Shown: positions 20,208 through 30,896, counted from the stretch's first letter. The stretch: 64,000 nucleotides of DNA from an uncultured Bacteroidota bacterium (GCA_902586435.1 CACIHJ010000003.1:1-64000), one strand, 5' to 3'. Numbers and translations are program-made. The notes: a model not told the origin generated them from the sequence alone.

Positions 20208-21474
20208 TTTAAAGAAAATTTTTGATAGAGATACTTGGGATGAAATTTTTGAATCAATTTCAAAAAATAGAACAAGAACTGTAATTACAACAATTGGAGT
20301 GTTTTGGGGAATATTTATTTATATAGCTCTAGCAGGTTCTGCAACTGGACTTGAAAATGGATTTGATCAAGCATTTAGTGGAATTAGTAAAAATTCAATG
20401 GGTTTTTGGGCTCAAAGTAGATCTATACCTTATAAAGGATATGAAGAAGGTAGTAGACCGATATTTAAAATAAGTGATGTTGATTATATACAACAAAGAA
20501 TCCCAGAAATTGAATATATATCTCCAGGACATCAGCTAGGAGCATTTAGTGGTTCCGCACCAATAGTTGTTAGAGGTACAAAAACAGATAATTTCAATAT
20601 TTTTGGAAACTATCCTAACTATGCTACTATAACTGTAAAAAAACTTTTTGATGGAGGACGTTGGATAAATGATGAAGATATGAGACTAGAAAGAAAAGTT
20701 GCTATTATTGGAGAGGGAACAAGGGACAGACTATTTGAAATAGATGAAGATCCAATAGGTAAGTATATAAAAATAAACGATATAAATTTTAAAGTTGTAG
20801 GAATTCATAAATATTCACAAAGCTCTGGATTTGGTTCAGATGGGGATATTTATATTCCATTTACAACTTTTGCTAAGGTTTATAATACAGGAGATGATTT
20901 TGGATTTATGTTCATTTCAGGTTATGATTATGTAAACCCAGAATACCTTGAAACCGTTGTCTTAGATAATCTAAAACTTCGTAAAAATGTATCCCCTGAT
21001 GATGGTAGAGCTTTTGGATCATTTAATATTGGGGCATTATTTGAGAGTATTATTAAATTCAGTAGAGGTATGGTATTCTTATCTTTAGTTGTTGGAATTG
21101 CAACAATTTTTGCTGGAGTAATAGGTATCGGAAATATAATGCTAATAGCTGTTAAGGAGAGAACTAATGAATTGGGTATTCGAAGAGCAATTGGAGCAAC
21201 TCCAGGAGAAGTAAGAGTTCAAATAATATTAGAGATGGTATTCCTTACAATTTTAGCTGGATTAATTGGAATAATTGTTGGGTCAATGTTGCTTTTTTTA
21301 ATAAATATTGGAACAGCAAGTTTAGAAGATTTTCCATTTACAAACCCAACAGTTCCTCTGTTGATTGTTTTTGGAGCATTTACAACTATGATTACATTAG
21401 GTACATTAATTGGCTTTATTCCAGCAGAAAGAGCTGTAAGTATTAAGCCAATAGATGCCCTAAGAGAAGAATAA
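20200..21474 (+). CDS. ABC transporter permease (MacB_PCD/FtsX type), second paralogue
   Basis: KERTNELGIRRAIGATPGEVRVQIILE and C-terminal TM helices. Confidence 0.9.
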   Translation: MNSLKKIFDRDTWDEIFESISKNRTRTVITTIGVFWGIFIYIALAGSATGLENGFDQAFSGISKNSMGFWAQSRSIPYKGYEEGSRPIFKISDVDYIQQRIPEIEYISPGHQLGAFSGSAPIVVRGTKTDNFNIFGNYPNYATITVKKLFDGGRWINDEDMRLERKVAIIGEGTRDRLFEIDEDPIGKYIKINDINFKVVGIHKYSQSSGFGSDGDIYIPFTTFAKVYNTGDDFGFMFISGYDYVNPEYLETVVLDNLKLRKNVSPDDGRAFGSFNIGALFESIIKFSRGMVFLSLVVGIATIFAGVIGIGNIMLIAVKERTNELGIRRAIGATPGEVRVQIILEMVFLTILAGLIGIIVGSMLLFLINIGTASLEDFPFTNPTVPLLIVFGAFTTMITLGTLIGFIPAERAVSIKPIDALREE

Positions 21475-21500
21475 TTTTTAACTTTATAAAAAAATAAATC

Positions 21501-22640
21501 ATGAACTTTAAAAAAGTAGGAATCGCAGTATTAATCTTAGGCTTTCTGTTTTCTATGGCCTATTTCATTAGAACTAATAGTACATCTGTAGAAGAATATG
21601 ATACAACTACTCCATTTACTTCATCAATAGAAAAGACAGCTGTTGTTACTGGAAAAGTAATACCTGAAGATGAGGTAGAGATTAAACCTCAATTAAATGG
21701 TATTATTGAAAGAATTCTTGTGGAAGAAGGAGACATTCTTAATGAAGGTGACTTAATTGCTAGAATAAAAGTTGTCCCTGATGAAGCATCTGTTTACAGA
21801 GTTCAAAGTCAAGTAAATAATTTGAAGCTTGCTGTTAATAATGCAGAGAGAGATTTTCAAAGATCTACAGACTTGTTCGCAAAACAAATAATTTCACAAC
21901 AAGATTTTGACAATGCTGAGTTATCATATAATCAAGCAAAAGAGAATTTATCTGCAGCTCAAAATGATTTAGAGATAATTAAAAAGGGTTCAGTCTCTGG
22001 ATCTACAACTGCAAATACAAACATAAGAGCTACTGTGTCTGGTACTATTCTTGAGATACCTGTTAAGCTAGGAGACCAAGTTATTCAAAGTAATAACTTT
22101 TCTGCCGGTACAACTGTTGCTATAATTGCTGATTTAAATAAAATGATCTTTGAAGGAAAAGTTGATGAAGCAGAAGTTGGTAAACTTTATAATGGTCAAG
22201 GACTAATTGTTAGTATGGCAGCTATTCCAGGAGAAGAGTTTGATGCTACTTTAAAGTTTGTTGCTCCAAAAGGAACTGAAGAACAAGGTGCTGTTCAATT
22301 TAAAATAGAAGCAGAAGTTACTTTGAGTGAATCTGTTTTTGTCAGAGCAGGATATAGTGCAAATGCATCTTTAGTTATTGACAGAAGAGATGATATTATG
22401 GTTATTCCAGAGGCGCTACTCCAATTTGATAGAAGAACACAAGCTCCTTATGTTGAAATAGAAACTGGAAATCAAAAATTTGAAAGAAAAGATATTGAAA
22501 TTGGATTATCTGATGGAATTAATGTTGAGGTATTATCAGGCCTATCTATGGATACCAAAATTAAAATATGGAATAAAACAGAACCAATAAAAATAGAAGT
22601 TGAGGAATCTGCTTTTGATGAATTTAGAGATGATGATTAA
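21501..22640 (+). CDS. HlyD/RND-type periplasmic adaptor subunit
   Basis: KTAVVTGKVIPEDEVEIKPQLNGIIERILVEEGDILNEGDLIARI, coiled-coil hairpin, beta-barrel region. Confidence 0.9.
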   Translation: MNFKKVGIAVLILGFLFSMAYFIRTNSTSVEEYDTTTPFTSSIEKTAVVTGKVIPEDEVEIKPQLNGIIERILVEEGDILNEGDLIARIKVVPDEASVYRVQSQVNNLKLAVNNAERDFQRSTDLFAKQIISQQDFDNAELSYNQAKENLSAAQNDLEIIKKGSVSGSTTANTNIRATVSGTILEIPVKLGDQVIQSNNFSAGTTVAIIADLNKMIFEGKVDEAEVGKLYNGQGLIVSMAAIPGEEFDATLKFVAPKGTEEQGAVQFKIEAEVTLSESVFVRAGYSANASLVIDRRDDIMVIPEALLQFDRRTQAPYVEIETGNQKFERKDIEIGLSDGINVEVLSGLSMDTKIKIWNKTEPIKIEVEESAFDEFRDDD

Positions 22641-23964
22641 AAAATATATTCTATTTACTATACTTCCTATTGCTTCTGTTTTTTCTCAATCAGATGTGAG
22701 GATTCTCTCTCTTCAAGAGTGCGTTGATATGGCAATAGAGAAAAATATAAGTATAAAGCAATCAGAATTAAGTTTAAAGGACTCACAAATTAATAAATCT
22801 AGTGCAATTGGTAATTTTTTACCTTCTATTAATGCGCAAGCTCAACATCAATGGAATATCGGTTTAAGTACAAACTTTACTACCAATCTATTGGAAACAA
22901 ACACTACACAGTTTTCTTCTATGGGTGCCGGAGTTGGTCTTGATGTATATAATGGACTAAGTAATGTATATCAACTTCATAGAGCAAATCTTCAAATTTT
23001 AGCTAGTAAATATCAACTTGATAACATGAAAGATGATATAAGTTTAATGGTTGCAAATGCGTATTTACAGATTATGTTTAACAGTGAGATTCTAAAAGTT
23101 CAAGAGTCACAATTGGAATTAACTAAAGTTGAACTTTTAAGAACACAAGATTTAATTGATGCAGGAATTTTTTCTCCAAAACAAATTTTTGAAATAGAAG
23201 CTAATCTAGCATCTCAAGAGCAATCTGTTATTCAAGCGGAAAACAATTATAGAAATGCTAAACTTAATTTGGCTCAACTTTTATTAATAGATGATTTTGA
23301 AAGTTTTGAAATTGCAAATGAAGATTTTGATGTTCCTTTTTCAGAGATACTAGAGAATAACCCTAAAGAGATATATAATAAATCATTAACCTTTAGAAAT
23401 GATATTAAACTTGGAGAGACTAATATTTCTATTGCAGAAAAGGACATTCAATTATCAAAAGCACAGCTTCAGCCATCAATAAGCTCATTCTATAGTTTTA
23501 ATAGTAGAATAGCTTATGAGGATAACTCAGCAGGGTTTAATGATCAATTCAATAGAAATAAAGGTCAAACTTTTGGACTACAGCTTAACGTGCCAATTTT
23601 TAATAGAATGCAAACAAGAAATAATATTAAAAGAAGTGAAATAAATCTTGAAAGAACTAAATACCAGTTCGAGCAAGATAAACTTAACCTTGAAAATACT
23701 GTAAATCAATCATACAATGATTTAAAAGGAGCAATTAAGTTTTATGAAGCATCATCAAAAACTTTAATTTCATTAAAAAACGCATTTGAAGATACAACCG
23801 ATAGATATCGCTTAGGAGTTCTTAGCTCATTTGATTTCATCCAAGCTAAGCAAAGATATGAGTCTGCAGTTTCAGAAAATATTAGAGCAAAATTCGATTA
23901 TATTTTTAAACTAAAAGTTTTAGAGTTTTACTTTGGAATACCTCTTACTATCCCTGCAGATTAA
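22633..23964 (+). CDS. TolC family outer membrane efflux protein
   Basis: Signal peptide MIKKYILFTILPIASVFSQ, LSLQECVDMAIEKN, coiled-coil repeats. Tandem ATGs at 22630/22633; track start 22600 lies inside the adaptor gene. Confidence 0.9.
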   Translation: MIKKYILFTILPIASVFSQSDVRILSLQECVDMAIEKNISIKQSELSLKDSQINKSSAIGNFLPSINAQAQHQWNIGLSTNFTTNLLETNTTQFSSMGAGVGLDVYNGLSNVYQLHRANLQILASKYQLDNMKDDISLMVANAYLQIMFNSEILKVQESQLELTKVELLRTQDLIDAGIFSPKQIFEIEANLASQEQSVIQAENNYRNAKLNLAQLLLIDDFESFEIANEDFDVPFSEILENNPKEIYNKSLTFRNDIKLGETNISIAEKDIQLSKAQLQPSISSFYSFNSRIAYEDNSAGFNDQFNRNKGQTFGLQLNVPIFNRMQTRNNIKRSEINLERTKYQFEQDKLNLENTVNQSYNDLKGAIKFYEASSKTLISLKNAFEDTTDRYRLGVLSSFDFIQAKQRYESAVSENIRAKFDYIFKLKVLEFYFGIPLTIPAD

Positions 23965-23982
23965 AATTTATTTTCAATTTAA

Positions 23983-24639
23983 ATGTCATATATCTTAAAT
24001 CTTGAGACTTCATCTAAAAACTGCTCAGTCTCTTTGTTAAAAGGAAATAAAATTGTAAATATCATTGAACAGGAAGATGATAGCTACAGACATAGTGAAT
24101 TGTTGACTTTATTTATTGATCAAATTCTTTCAAAAGAAAAAATTAGTACAGAAAATCTTTCTGCTGTTTCAGTATCAAAAGGCCCTGGATCTTTTACGGG
24201 TCTTAGGATTGGTTTCTCAGTAGCTAAGGGGTTATGCTTTCCTTATAATATTCCTATAATTGGAATTAATTCATTGAAAATTCTTGGTCTTTCATACACG
24301 CCCAAGAAAGACGAACAAATACTTTCATTAATTCATGATAAGAATAATAGTTACTATTCAATGCTATTAGATTCAAATTACAATGAGCTAGAGAAGCCGT
24401 CTGTAGTTATAATTGATGAGATTTTCTTATCTAAGTATGAAAACATAAATTCTTTAGTTGTTGTATGCAATACAAAATCAATTAAAGAAGTTATTAATTT
24501 TAAATCAATTAAAACTCATATAAGTAGTATATCAGCTAAACATATGGGAGATATGTCTAGAGAAAACTTTGATAAGAAAAATTTTGAAGATTTAGCTTAC
24601 TTTGAGCCTATGTATATCAAAAAACCTTATGTAGATTAA
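23983..24639 (+). CDS. tsaB: tRNA threonylcarbamoyladenosine biosynthesis protein TsaB
   Basis: ILNLETSSKNCSVSL, SVSKGPGSFTGLRIGFSVAKGLCF. Confidence 0.94.
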   Translation: MSYILNLETSSKNCSVSLLKGNKIVNIIEQEDDSYRHSELLTLFIDQILSKEKISTENLSAVSVSKGPGSFTGLRIGFSVAKGLCFPYNIPIIGINSLKILGLSYTPKKDEQILSLIHDKNNSYYSMLLDSNYNELEKPSVVIIDEIFLSKYENINSLVVVCNTKSIKEVINFKSIKTHISSISAKHMGDMSRENFDKKNFEDLAYFEPMYIKKPYVD

Positions 24640-25149
24640 TTAGAATCCTAATTCTTTCTTAACATCCTCTAATAGATCTTTACCGTTTGCTAGAATTACC
24701 CCTCCATTTGGACTAGAATCAATGACATAATTGAACCCTTGGTCTTTTCCAACCTTGTTTATTGCCTCTCTTGCTTTTTCAAGTAAAGGTGTCATTAAAT
24801 CCATTTGTTTTTTTTGTAGTTCTTGTGCGGCTGATTCTCTAAATTCTTGAAGATTCTGTTGCATACTCTCAAGTTCTTTTTGTCTTGCCTGATTAGTAAC
24901 ATCAGTTTGATTTGCAGCATCAGAAGAATAGTTTTGTGCTTTCGTCTGAAATTCTTTAAATGCATTCTCAATCTGTGTAGTATAGTCTTTTTCAAGCTTA
25001 GCTAATTCATTTTGAGCAGCAATAACTTCTGGCATTTCACTAATTAATTGCTGAACATTAATATGAGCGACCTCATTAGTTTGAGCAAAAGTAGTTAATG
25101 GTGCCAAAGCCATTAAAAAAGCTATTATTGTTTTCTTTATTGAATTCAT
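24640..25149 (-). CDS. OmpH/Skp family outer membrane chaperone
   Basis: Signal peptide MNSIKKTIIAFLMALAPLTTFAQ, coiled-coil, downstream of bamA. Track start 25242 would overlap bamA; ATGs at 25152/25149 fit better. Confidence 0.88.
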   Translation of the reverse strand: MNSIKKTIIAFLMALAPLTTFAQTNEVAHINVQQLISEMPEVIAAQNELAKLEKDYTTQIENAFKEFQTKAQNYSSDAANQTDVTNQARQKELESMQQNLQEFRESAAQELQKKQMDLMTPLLEKAREAINKVGKDQGFNYVIDSSPNGGVILANGKDLLEDVKKELGF

Positions 25150-25205
25150 CATAGTCTTATTTAAAATTACGCACTGCAATATCGTAAATTTTATCCAATT
25201 ATTAA

Positions 25206-27767
25206 TTAAAATTGTTGACCTATTACAAAGTGGGTTTGCCAACCTGATCTTTGATTAGAGTTTGAATAATTTGTTCTATCAAAACCATACCCAAAATCTA
25301 TCCCAAGAAGACCAAATGCAGGCATAAAAACTCTTACTCCAATCCCTGCAGATCTTTTAGCATTAAATGGGTTATAATCTTTAAAATCATCAAAACCATT
25401 TCCGGCTTCAAGAAAGCTTAGTGCAAAAACTGAAGCAGATGGCTTAAGACTAATAGGATATCTTAGCTCAAGTGAGAACTTATTGTAGATAATTGATCCA
25501 TCTCTACTGGAAAGAGAACCATTTTCATATCCTCTTAAAGCTATGGTCTCTCTGCCATCCAATGCATATTGTTGCATACCATCTCCACCAAGATAAAAAC
25601 GTTCAAAAGGGATATTCCCCTTATTTTTGTTATATGTCCCTAAGAACCCAAAATCAGTTTGTGTTTTAAGTATAAATTTTCCAAATAGCCTAGTGTACCA
25701 ACTACCATTAAATTTTAGTTTGTAAAATTCTAGCCATCTATACTTTTCTTGATCAATTAATGCTTGAATTGGCTCACCTTTATAATTTGTAAATTCACTC
25801 CTTTGTTCAACATCAGAAAAATCATCTCCAGTTATAAGAGAATATGGAGGAGAAAGCCTAGCACTAATTGTAAAGCTTGAACCACCAGTAGGGAAAATAG
25901 GATTTGTATAAGTATTATTTCTAAGCAAGGAGATATTATATGACAAATTATGGGACTCTCCATCTCCAAATGTAAACAAACCAGTATAATAGTTGTTTAA
26001 CTTATAATATTGGTATGAAATTGCTTGAGATAATTGGAAATAATCATCAGGAATACTAAGTCTTCTAGCCATTCCAATCGTTAGTCCTCTTATTTCAAAG
26101 AATTGACTTTTATCAGCTTTTCTTGTAAAATAATCATACCTAAACTGTTTAGTAGTTGAAATAGAAAAAGAAAATTGGACTGGTTGTCTTCCACCAAGCC
26201 AAGGTTCCATAAAATTAAAACTGTAGGTATTATAAAAAGTACTAGACTGAAGTCTTAATGCAAAAGTTTGTCCATCACCCTGGGGAAGAATTCCACCTCT
26301 TTCCCTCCAATTTTTTGCTAAATTTTTTGCAGAGAAGTTATTAAATGATAGCCCAAGTGTCCCAATAAAACCTCCACCACCATAACCACCTTGCAATTCA
26401 ATCTGACTAGCACCTGATTCAACTAATCCTAATTCAATATCTACCGTACCAAGATTAGGATTAACATTTTTAAAATCTGGACTTATTTGTTCAGCATCAA
26501 AAAATCCAAGCTGCCCAACCTCTCTTATAGTTCTTACAACCTTATCTTTACTATATAGTTCTCCAGGCTTAATTCTAAGCTCCCTGTATATTACATGATC
26601 ATTCGTCTTTGTATTTCCAACAACTGAAATTTTGTTGAAACTAGCAAGTTTACCTTCATTAATTCTGATTTCAAAATCAATAGTATCATTTTCAGCACTT
26701 ACTTCAACTGCGTTAACAGATGAGAATAGATAACCATTGTTTTGATATAAATTTGATAAATCATTAGCATCTGGTTTTTCATCTTGAATCCTTTCTTTTA
26801 ATAGAACTCCATTATATGAGTCACCTTGTTCAATTCCTAGAATTTGATTTAATTGATAATCTGAAAACGAACTATTTCCGATATAATCGATTTTTCCAAA
26901 ATAATATTGATTTCCCTCATCTATATCTAAGACTATATCAATTGTTTCTTCATCATTTTTTATTATTGTATCATAAGTTATTCTAGCATCCCTATACCCT
27001 TTTTCTTTATAATATGAGATAAGGTTTTCTTTATCAGTCTCAAAGTCATCTGGAATTAATTTTGACTTTTTCCAAAACCTTCCTAGAAACTTTTTCTTTG
27101 TCTTTTTAAGTTTTGTCTTTAACCTAGAATCTTTAAATACCTCATTTCCATTAAACGATATATCATTAATTTTTATTCTTTCACCTTTATTAACATCAAC
27201 TATTAGGTTTAATTTATTAGAACCTATTGTGTCTGGTCTTGTAATAAGATTGACTGTAGTGTTTAAAAAACCATCTTTTCTAAACTTATTCTCTATATAA
27301 TTCTTTGTATTTGTTAAAAAACTTTCAGATAATCTTTTTCCTTCGCTTAGTTCTGTTTCATCAATAATAGATTCTGACTGACCTTTTTTTATTCCATTTA
27401 TTTTATATTCATTAAGAGTAGGAAGTTCATCTACACTTATCTCTAATTTAGCTGATTGACCTGATATATCAGATATGTATATGTTTACGTCACTAAATAA
27501 CTCAAGATTCCATAACTTTTTAAGTACATTACTTATCTCTTCTCCAGGAACTTGAATATTTTGACCTTTTCTCAGCCCACTATATGCAACAACAGTTTTA
27601 TCACTAAAATTTTTTAATCCTGAAACAACTATAGTGTCTAATACATAATAACCACCTTTGTTGTAACTATTTTGAGAATAAGAAATAGTTGAAGTCAAAA
27701 TAAATATAAATCCAATATATATTTTGAAATATTTATGTAGGTTATATTTGTTCACTTGTTTTTCCAA
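25206..27767 (-). CDS. bamA: Outer membrane protein assembly factor BamA (Omp85)
   Basis: POTRA repeats, C-terminal beta-barrel (FYLGGDGMQQ, ALRGYENGSLS), uppS-bamA-ompH context. Confidence 0.93.
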   Translation of the reverse strand: MEKQVNKYNLHKYFKIYIGFIFILTSTISYSQNSYNKGGYYVLDTIVVSGLKNFSDKTVVAYSGLRKGQNIQVPGEEISNVLKKLWNLELFSDVNIYISDISGQSAKLEISVDELPTLNEYKINGIKKGQSESIIDETELSEGKRLSESFLTNTKNYIENKFRKDGFLNTTVNLITRPDTIGSNKLNLIVDVNKGERIKINDISFNGNEVFKDSRLKTKLKKTKKKFLGRFWKKSKLIPDDFETDKENLISYYKEKGYRDARITYDTIIKNDEETIDIVLDIDEGNQYYFGKIDYIGNSSFSDYQLNQILGIEQGDSYNGVLLKERIQDEKPDANDLSNLYQNNGYLFSSVNAVEVSAENDTIDFEIRINEGKLASFNKISVVGNTKTNDHVIYRELRIKPGELYSKDKVVRTIREVGQLGFFDAEQISPDFKNVNPNLGTVDIELGLVESGASQIELQGGYGGGGFIGTLGLSFNNFSAKNLAKNWRERGGILPQGDGQTFALRLQSSTFYNTYSFNFMEPWLGGRQPVQFSFSISTTKQFRYDYFTRKADKSQFFEIRGLTIGMARRLSIPDDYFQLSQAISYQYYKLNNYYTGLFTFGDGESHNLSYNISLLRNNTYTNPIFPTGGSSFTISARLSPPYSLITGDDFSDVEQRSEFTNYKGEPIQALIDQEKYRWLEFYKLKFNGSWYTRLFGKFILKTQTDFGFLGTYNKNKGNIPFERFYLGGDGMQQYALDGRETIALRGYENGSLSSRDGSIIYNKFSLELRYPISLKPSASVFALSFLEAGNGFDDFKDYNPFNAKRSAGIGVRVFMPAFGLLGIDFGYGFDRTNYSNSNQRSGWQTHFVIGQQF

Positions 27768-28449
27768 ATCTTCTTTCGCGACTTTTATAATTCTCTAATG
27801 CTAAATTAAAATCATCTTTCGAAAAATCAGGCCAATATACATCAGTAAAATATAATTCAGCATAAGCAATTTGCCATAACAGAAAATTACTAATTCTTTG
27901 TTCACCACTTGTTCTTATTAATAGATCAACATCTGGTAAATTTTTCGTGTAAAGATGGCTATTTATTATCGAATCATCAAAATTATTTAATTCAATTAAA
28001 TTATTTTTAACTTTATCAGCAATCATTTTAACAGCATTAAAAATCTCTTGTTTGCCTCCATAACTTAATGCTAGTGTCAAATTCATCTTCCGGTTATTCT
28101 TTGTTTTATTAATAATAAACTCTAATTCAGAAACTACTTCTTTGGGGAGACTATTAATTTCTCCTACAGCATTAAGTTTTATATCCTTATCAAAAATTTC
28201 ATCAAATTCATCCCTTAAAGTACTAACCAACAAAGACATTAATGAGCTAACCTCATCGGATGGTCTATCCCAATTTTCAATCGAAAATGCATACAGTGTC
28301 AAATATTCAATTCCTGATTTGTAGGCTTCTTGAACAATAGATTTCACTGAATTAACTCCATTTTGGTGACCAAATTCTCTCGGGAGACCTTTATCCTTTG
28401 CCCATCTTCCATTACCATCCATTATAATAGCTACATGTTTTGGAATCAT
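27742..28449 (-). CDS. uppS: Isoprenyl transferase (undecaprenyl diphosphate synthase)
   Basis: PKHVAIIMDGNGRWAKDKGLPREFGHQNG; LIRTSGEQRISNFLLWQIAYAELYFTD. Confidence 0.95.
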   Translation of the reverse strand: MIPKHVAIIMDGNGRWAKDKGLPREFGHQNGVNSVKSIVQEAYKSGIEYLTLYAFSIENWDRPSDEVSSLMSLLVSTLRDEFDEIFDKDIKLNAVGEINSLPKEVVSELEFIINKTKNNRKMNLTLALSYGGKQEIFNAVKMIADKVKNNLIELNNFDDSIINSHLYTKNLPDVDLLIRTSGEQRISNFLLWQIAYAELYFTDVYWPDFSKDDFNLALENYKSRERRFGKTSEQI

Positions 28450-28450
28450 A

Positions 28451-29338
28451 TTATTTGTTTATTGAATCAGTGTTTCTCATATCTTGCCCCCAAAATAGCC
28501 TATCTCTTAGCTTTTTGAAGAAATTGTCCTCTGCAAATTCTATTGTATTTATAGTAAAATCAGATTTTTTTATTAGTAAGATACTTTTTTTATCTATACT
28601 GTATATTCTTGAATCTAATGACAAAGAATAATCTTTTTCTTTAACTATAATTTTTATAGAAGATGTATCATTAATTAAAAAGGGTCTCATATTAATGTTA
28701 TGCGGTGAAATAGGGTTTAAAATTATAATTCCAGACTCTGGAGCTACTATTGGTCCTCCATTACTAAGAGAGTAACCTGTTGATCCTGTTGGAGTTGAAA
28801 CAATTAAGCCATCAGACCAATAATCTGTGTGATACATATTATCAATTTCACAAGAAATGTTTAGTAAAGATGTAGTGTCTTTTCTATGAATCGTTATTTC
28901 GTTTAAAGCGAAAGGGCTCTCACCAAAATCAATATTATTGTTCTCTGAACTAATTGTAATAGTAGATCTCTTTACAATTTGGTATTTATTATTTTTTAAT
29001 AATTCTAAGCCTTTTTTTAACGATTCTTTTTGAAGTCCTGTTAAAAAACCTAATCTCCCAGTATTTATTCCTAAGATTGGAATACCTGAATCTTTTATGT
29101 ATGTTATTGATCTAAGAATTGTACCATCTCCACCAATTGAAAATAAAAAGTCATGATTTGTTTCAATCTTTTTTGAAGAGTCAAAAAAAGATACTTTTGA
29201 AAGTATATCTTCTGAAAAATAGCTTTTATAAGCTTGATCAATTGATATATCATTATCTGCTCCTAATAGATTAATTATTTCTATACAACAATCAACAGAT
29301 AGCTGATTTTTACGTGAAATAAATAGAGCAATTTTCAT
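28451..29338 (-). CDS. nadK: NAD kinase
   Basis: SIGGDGTILRSITYIKDSGIPILGINTGRLGFL and STPTGSTGYSLSNGGPIV. Confidence 0.95.
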   Translation of the reverse strand: MKIALFISRKNQLSVDCCIEIINLLGADNDISIDQAYKSYFSEDILSKVSFFDSSKKIETNHDFLFSIGGDGTILRSITYIKDSGIPILGINTGRLGFLTGLQKESLKKGLELLKNNKYQIVKRSTITISSENNNIDFGESPFALNEITIHRKDTTSLLNISCEIDNMYHTDYWSDGLIVSTPTGSTGYSLSNGGPIVAPESGIIILNPISPHNINMRPFLINDTSSIKIIVKEKDYSLSLDSRIYSIDKKSILLIKKSDFTINTIEFAEDNFFKKLRDRLFWGQDMRNTDSINK

Positions 29339-29342
29339 ATAT

Positions 29343-29350
29343 CAAAAATA
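29343..29350 (-). promoter_or_regulatory. Bacteroidetes-type -7 element TATTTTTG upstream of nadK
   Basis: Reverse complement of caaaaata; 4 nt separate it from the nadK ATG. Confidence 0.35.
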
Positions 29351-29375
29351 CAAACTTTATGACTTTATAATACAT

Positions 29376-29383
29376 TATATTTG
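29376..29383 (+). promoter_or_regulatory. Bacteroidetes-type -7 element TATATTTG upstream of pdxJ
   Basis: Exact TAnnTTTG match in the divergent nadK/pdxJ gap. Confidence 0.45.
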
Positions 29384-29406
29384 CAATTAAGTCTAAATCA
29401 GCTTTA

Positions 29407-30138
29407 ATGACTAAACTTAGCGTTAATATTAATAAAATAGCAACTTTGAGAAATGCTAGAGGTGAGAACTTACCTGATCTATTAAATTCTGCAATTGATA
29501 TAATTAATTTTGGTGCTGATGGTATTACAATTCATCCCAGACCTGACGAAAGACATATTAAATATAGTGATGCAATAGATCTTGGAAAGATTATAACAAA
29601 GGAATTTAATATTGAAGGAAACCCAAATGAAAAGTTTATGAAACTTGTTTCAGATATTAAGCCCACTCAGGTAACATTAGTTCCAGATTCAATTGATACT
29701 TTAACATCAAATTCTGGATGGAATACAAAAGATAATTTTCCTTTTTTGAAAGATGTGATAAATGAATTAAAATCTTATTCAATTAGAGTATCTATTTTTG
29801 TTGATCCAAATATTGAGATGATTGAATATGCTAAAAAATTATCAGCTGATAGAATAGAGCTTTTTACTGGTAATTATGCAAAACAATATGCTAACGATAA
29901 AGAAAATGCTATTAGCAAATATGTTGAATGCTCTCATTATGCTAAAAAAATAGGTATAGGTCTGAATGCAGGTCATGATCTAAGTCAGGAAAATTTAAAA
30001 TATTTCAATGATTCAATAAAAAATCTTCTAGAGGTATCAATTGGGCATGCTTTGATTTGTGAATCAATATATAATGGTCTTGAAAAAACAATTAAATCAT
30101 ATTTAGATATTTTAAATAATGAAAATTCTTCATTCTAA
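29407..30138 (+). CDS. pdxJ: Pyridoxine 5'-phosphate synthase
   Basis: LSVNINKIATLRNARG, GADGITIHPRPDERHI, GLNAGHDLSQENL. Confidence 0.95.
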   Translation: MTKLSVNINKIATLRNARGENLPDLLNSAIDIINFGADGITIHPRPDERHIKYSDAIDLGKIITKEFNIEGNPNEKFMKLVSDIKPTQVTLVPDSIDTLTSNSGWNTKDNFPFLKDVINELKSYSIRVSIFVDPNIEMIEYAKKLSADRIELFTGNYAKQYANDKENAISKYVECSHYAKKIGIGLNAGHDLSQENLKYFNDSIKNLLEVSIGHALICESIYNGLEKTIKSYLDILNNENSSF

Positions 30139-30895
30139 AATTATTGGAGACAGTAATAAACATGTAATAATACTTCATGGATTTCTTGGTATGGGAGATA
30201 ACTGGAAAACTCATGCAAAAAAAATCTCTTTAGAAGGATTTACTGTTCATTTATTAGATTTAAGAAATCATGGTAGAAGTTTCTGGGATGATGACTTTAA
30301 CTTTGATTCTATGGCAGAGGATATAAAAGATTATTTTAAGTTCAAAAATATATCTAAAGCAGATTTTATAGGACATTCAATGGGAGGGAATTTAGCTTTC
30401 TATATTTCAAATAAACTTCCGGATATTATAAATAAAATTGTTATTGTTGATATTGCTCCAAAAAAATATGAGAATGTCCACGAAAGTATTTTGCTAGGTT
30501 TAAAATCAATTGACTTTAGTTTAATTAGTTCAAGAAAAGAGGCTGATGATAAGTTATCATTTTATATTTCAGATGAAAGAGTAAGACAATTTTTGCTAAA
30601 GAGTGTTTATTGGGAGAGTGAATCTAAACTTGGCTTCAGATTTAACCTAGATGTATTATATGAATTTAGTAAAAATGGTATTTCAAATGAATTCAAGAGT
30701 TCAATAGGTTTCAATGGCCCTACTCTTTTTTTACATGGAGAATTATCAAACTATGTAAATAAAAAAGACTATGAACTAATAAATTACCATTATACTAATG
30801 CTTCAATAATTGAAGTTCCGGATTCAGGCCACTGGCTTCATGCAGATAATCCAAATTTTTTCTTAGAGAAGACAATAAATTTTTTAAATTCATAA
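30119..30895 (+). CDS. Alpha/beta fold hydrolase (YbfF-like)
   Basis: ILHGFLGMGDNW, nucleophile elbow GHSMGG, DSGHWLHADNP. Confidence 0.9.
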   Translation: MKILHSKIIGDSNKHVIILHGFLGMGDNWKTHAKKISLEGFTVHLLDLRNHGRSFWDDDFNFDSMAEDIKDYFKFKNISKADFIGHSMGGNLAFYISNKLPDIINKIVIVDIAPKKYENVHESILLGLKSIDFSLISSRKEADDKLSFYISDERVRQFLLKSVYWESESKLGFRFNLDVLYEFSKNGISNEFKSSIGFNGPTLFLHGELSNYVNKKDYELINYHYTNASIIEVPDSGHWLHADNPNFFLEKTINFLNS

Positions 30896-30896
30896 A

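Noticed and set aside
25150-25242. N-terminal extension of the OmpH ORF (MANPLCNRSTILINNWIKF...)
   Set aside because: It overlaps bamA and lacks signal-peptide character; the real signal peptide begins at the ATGs at 25152/25149.
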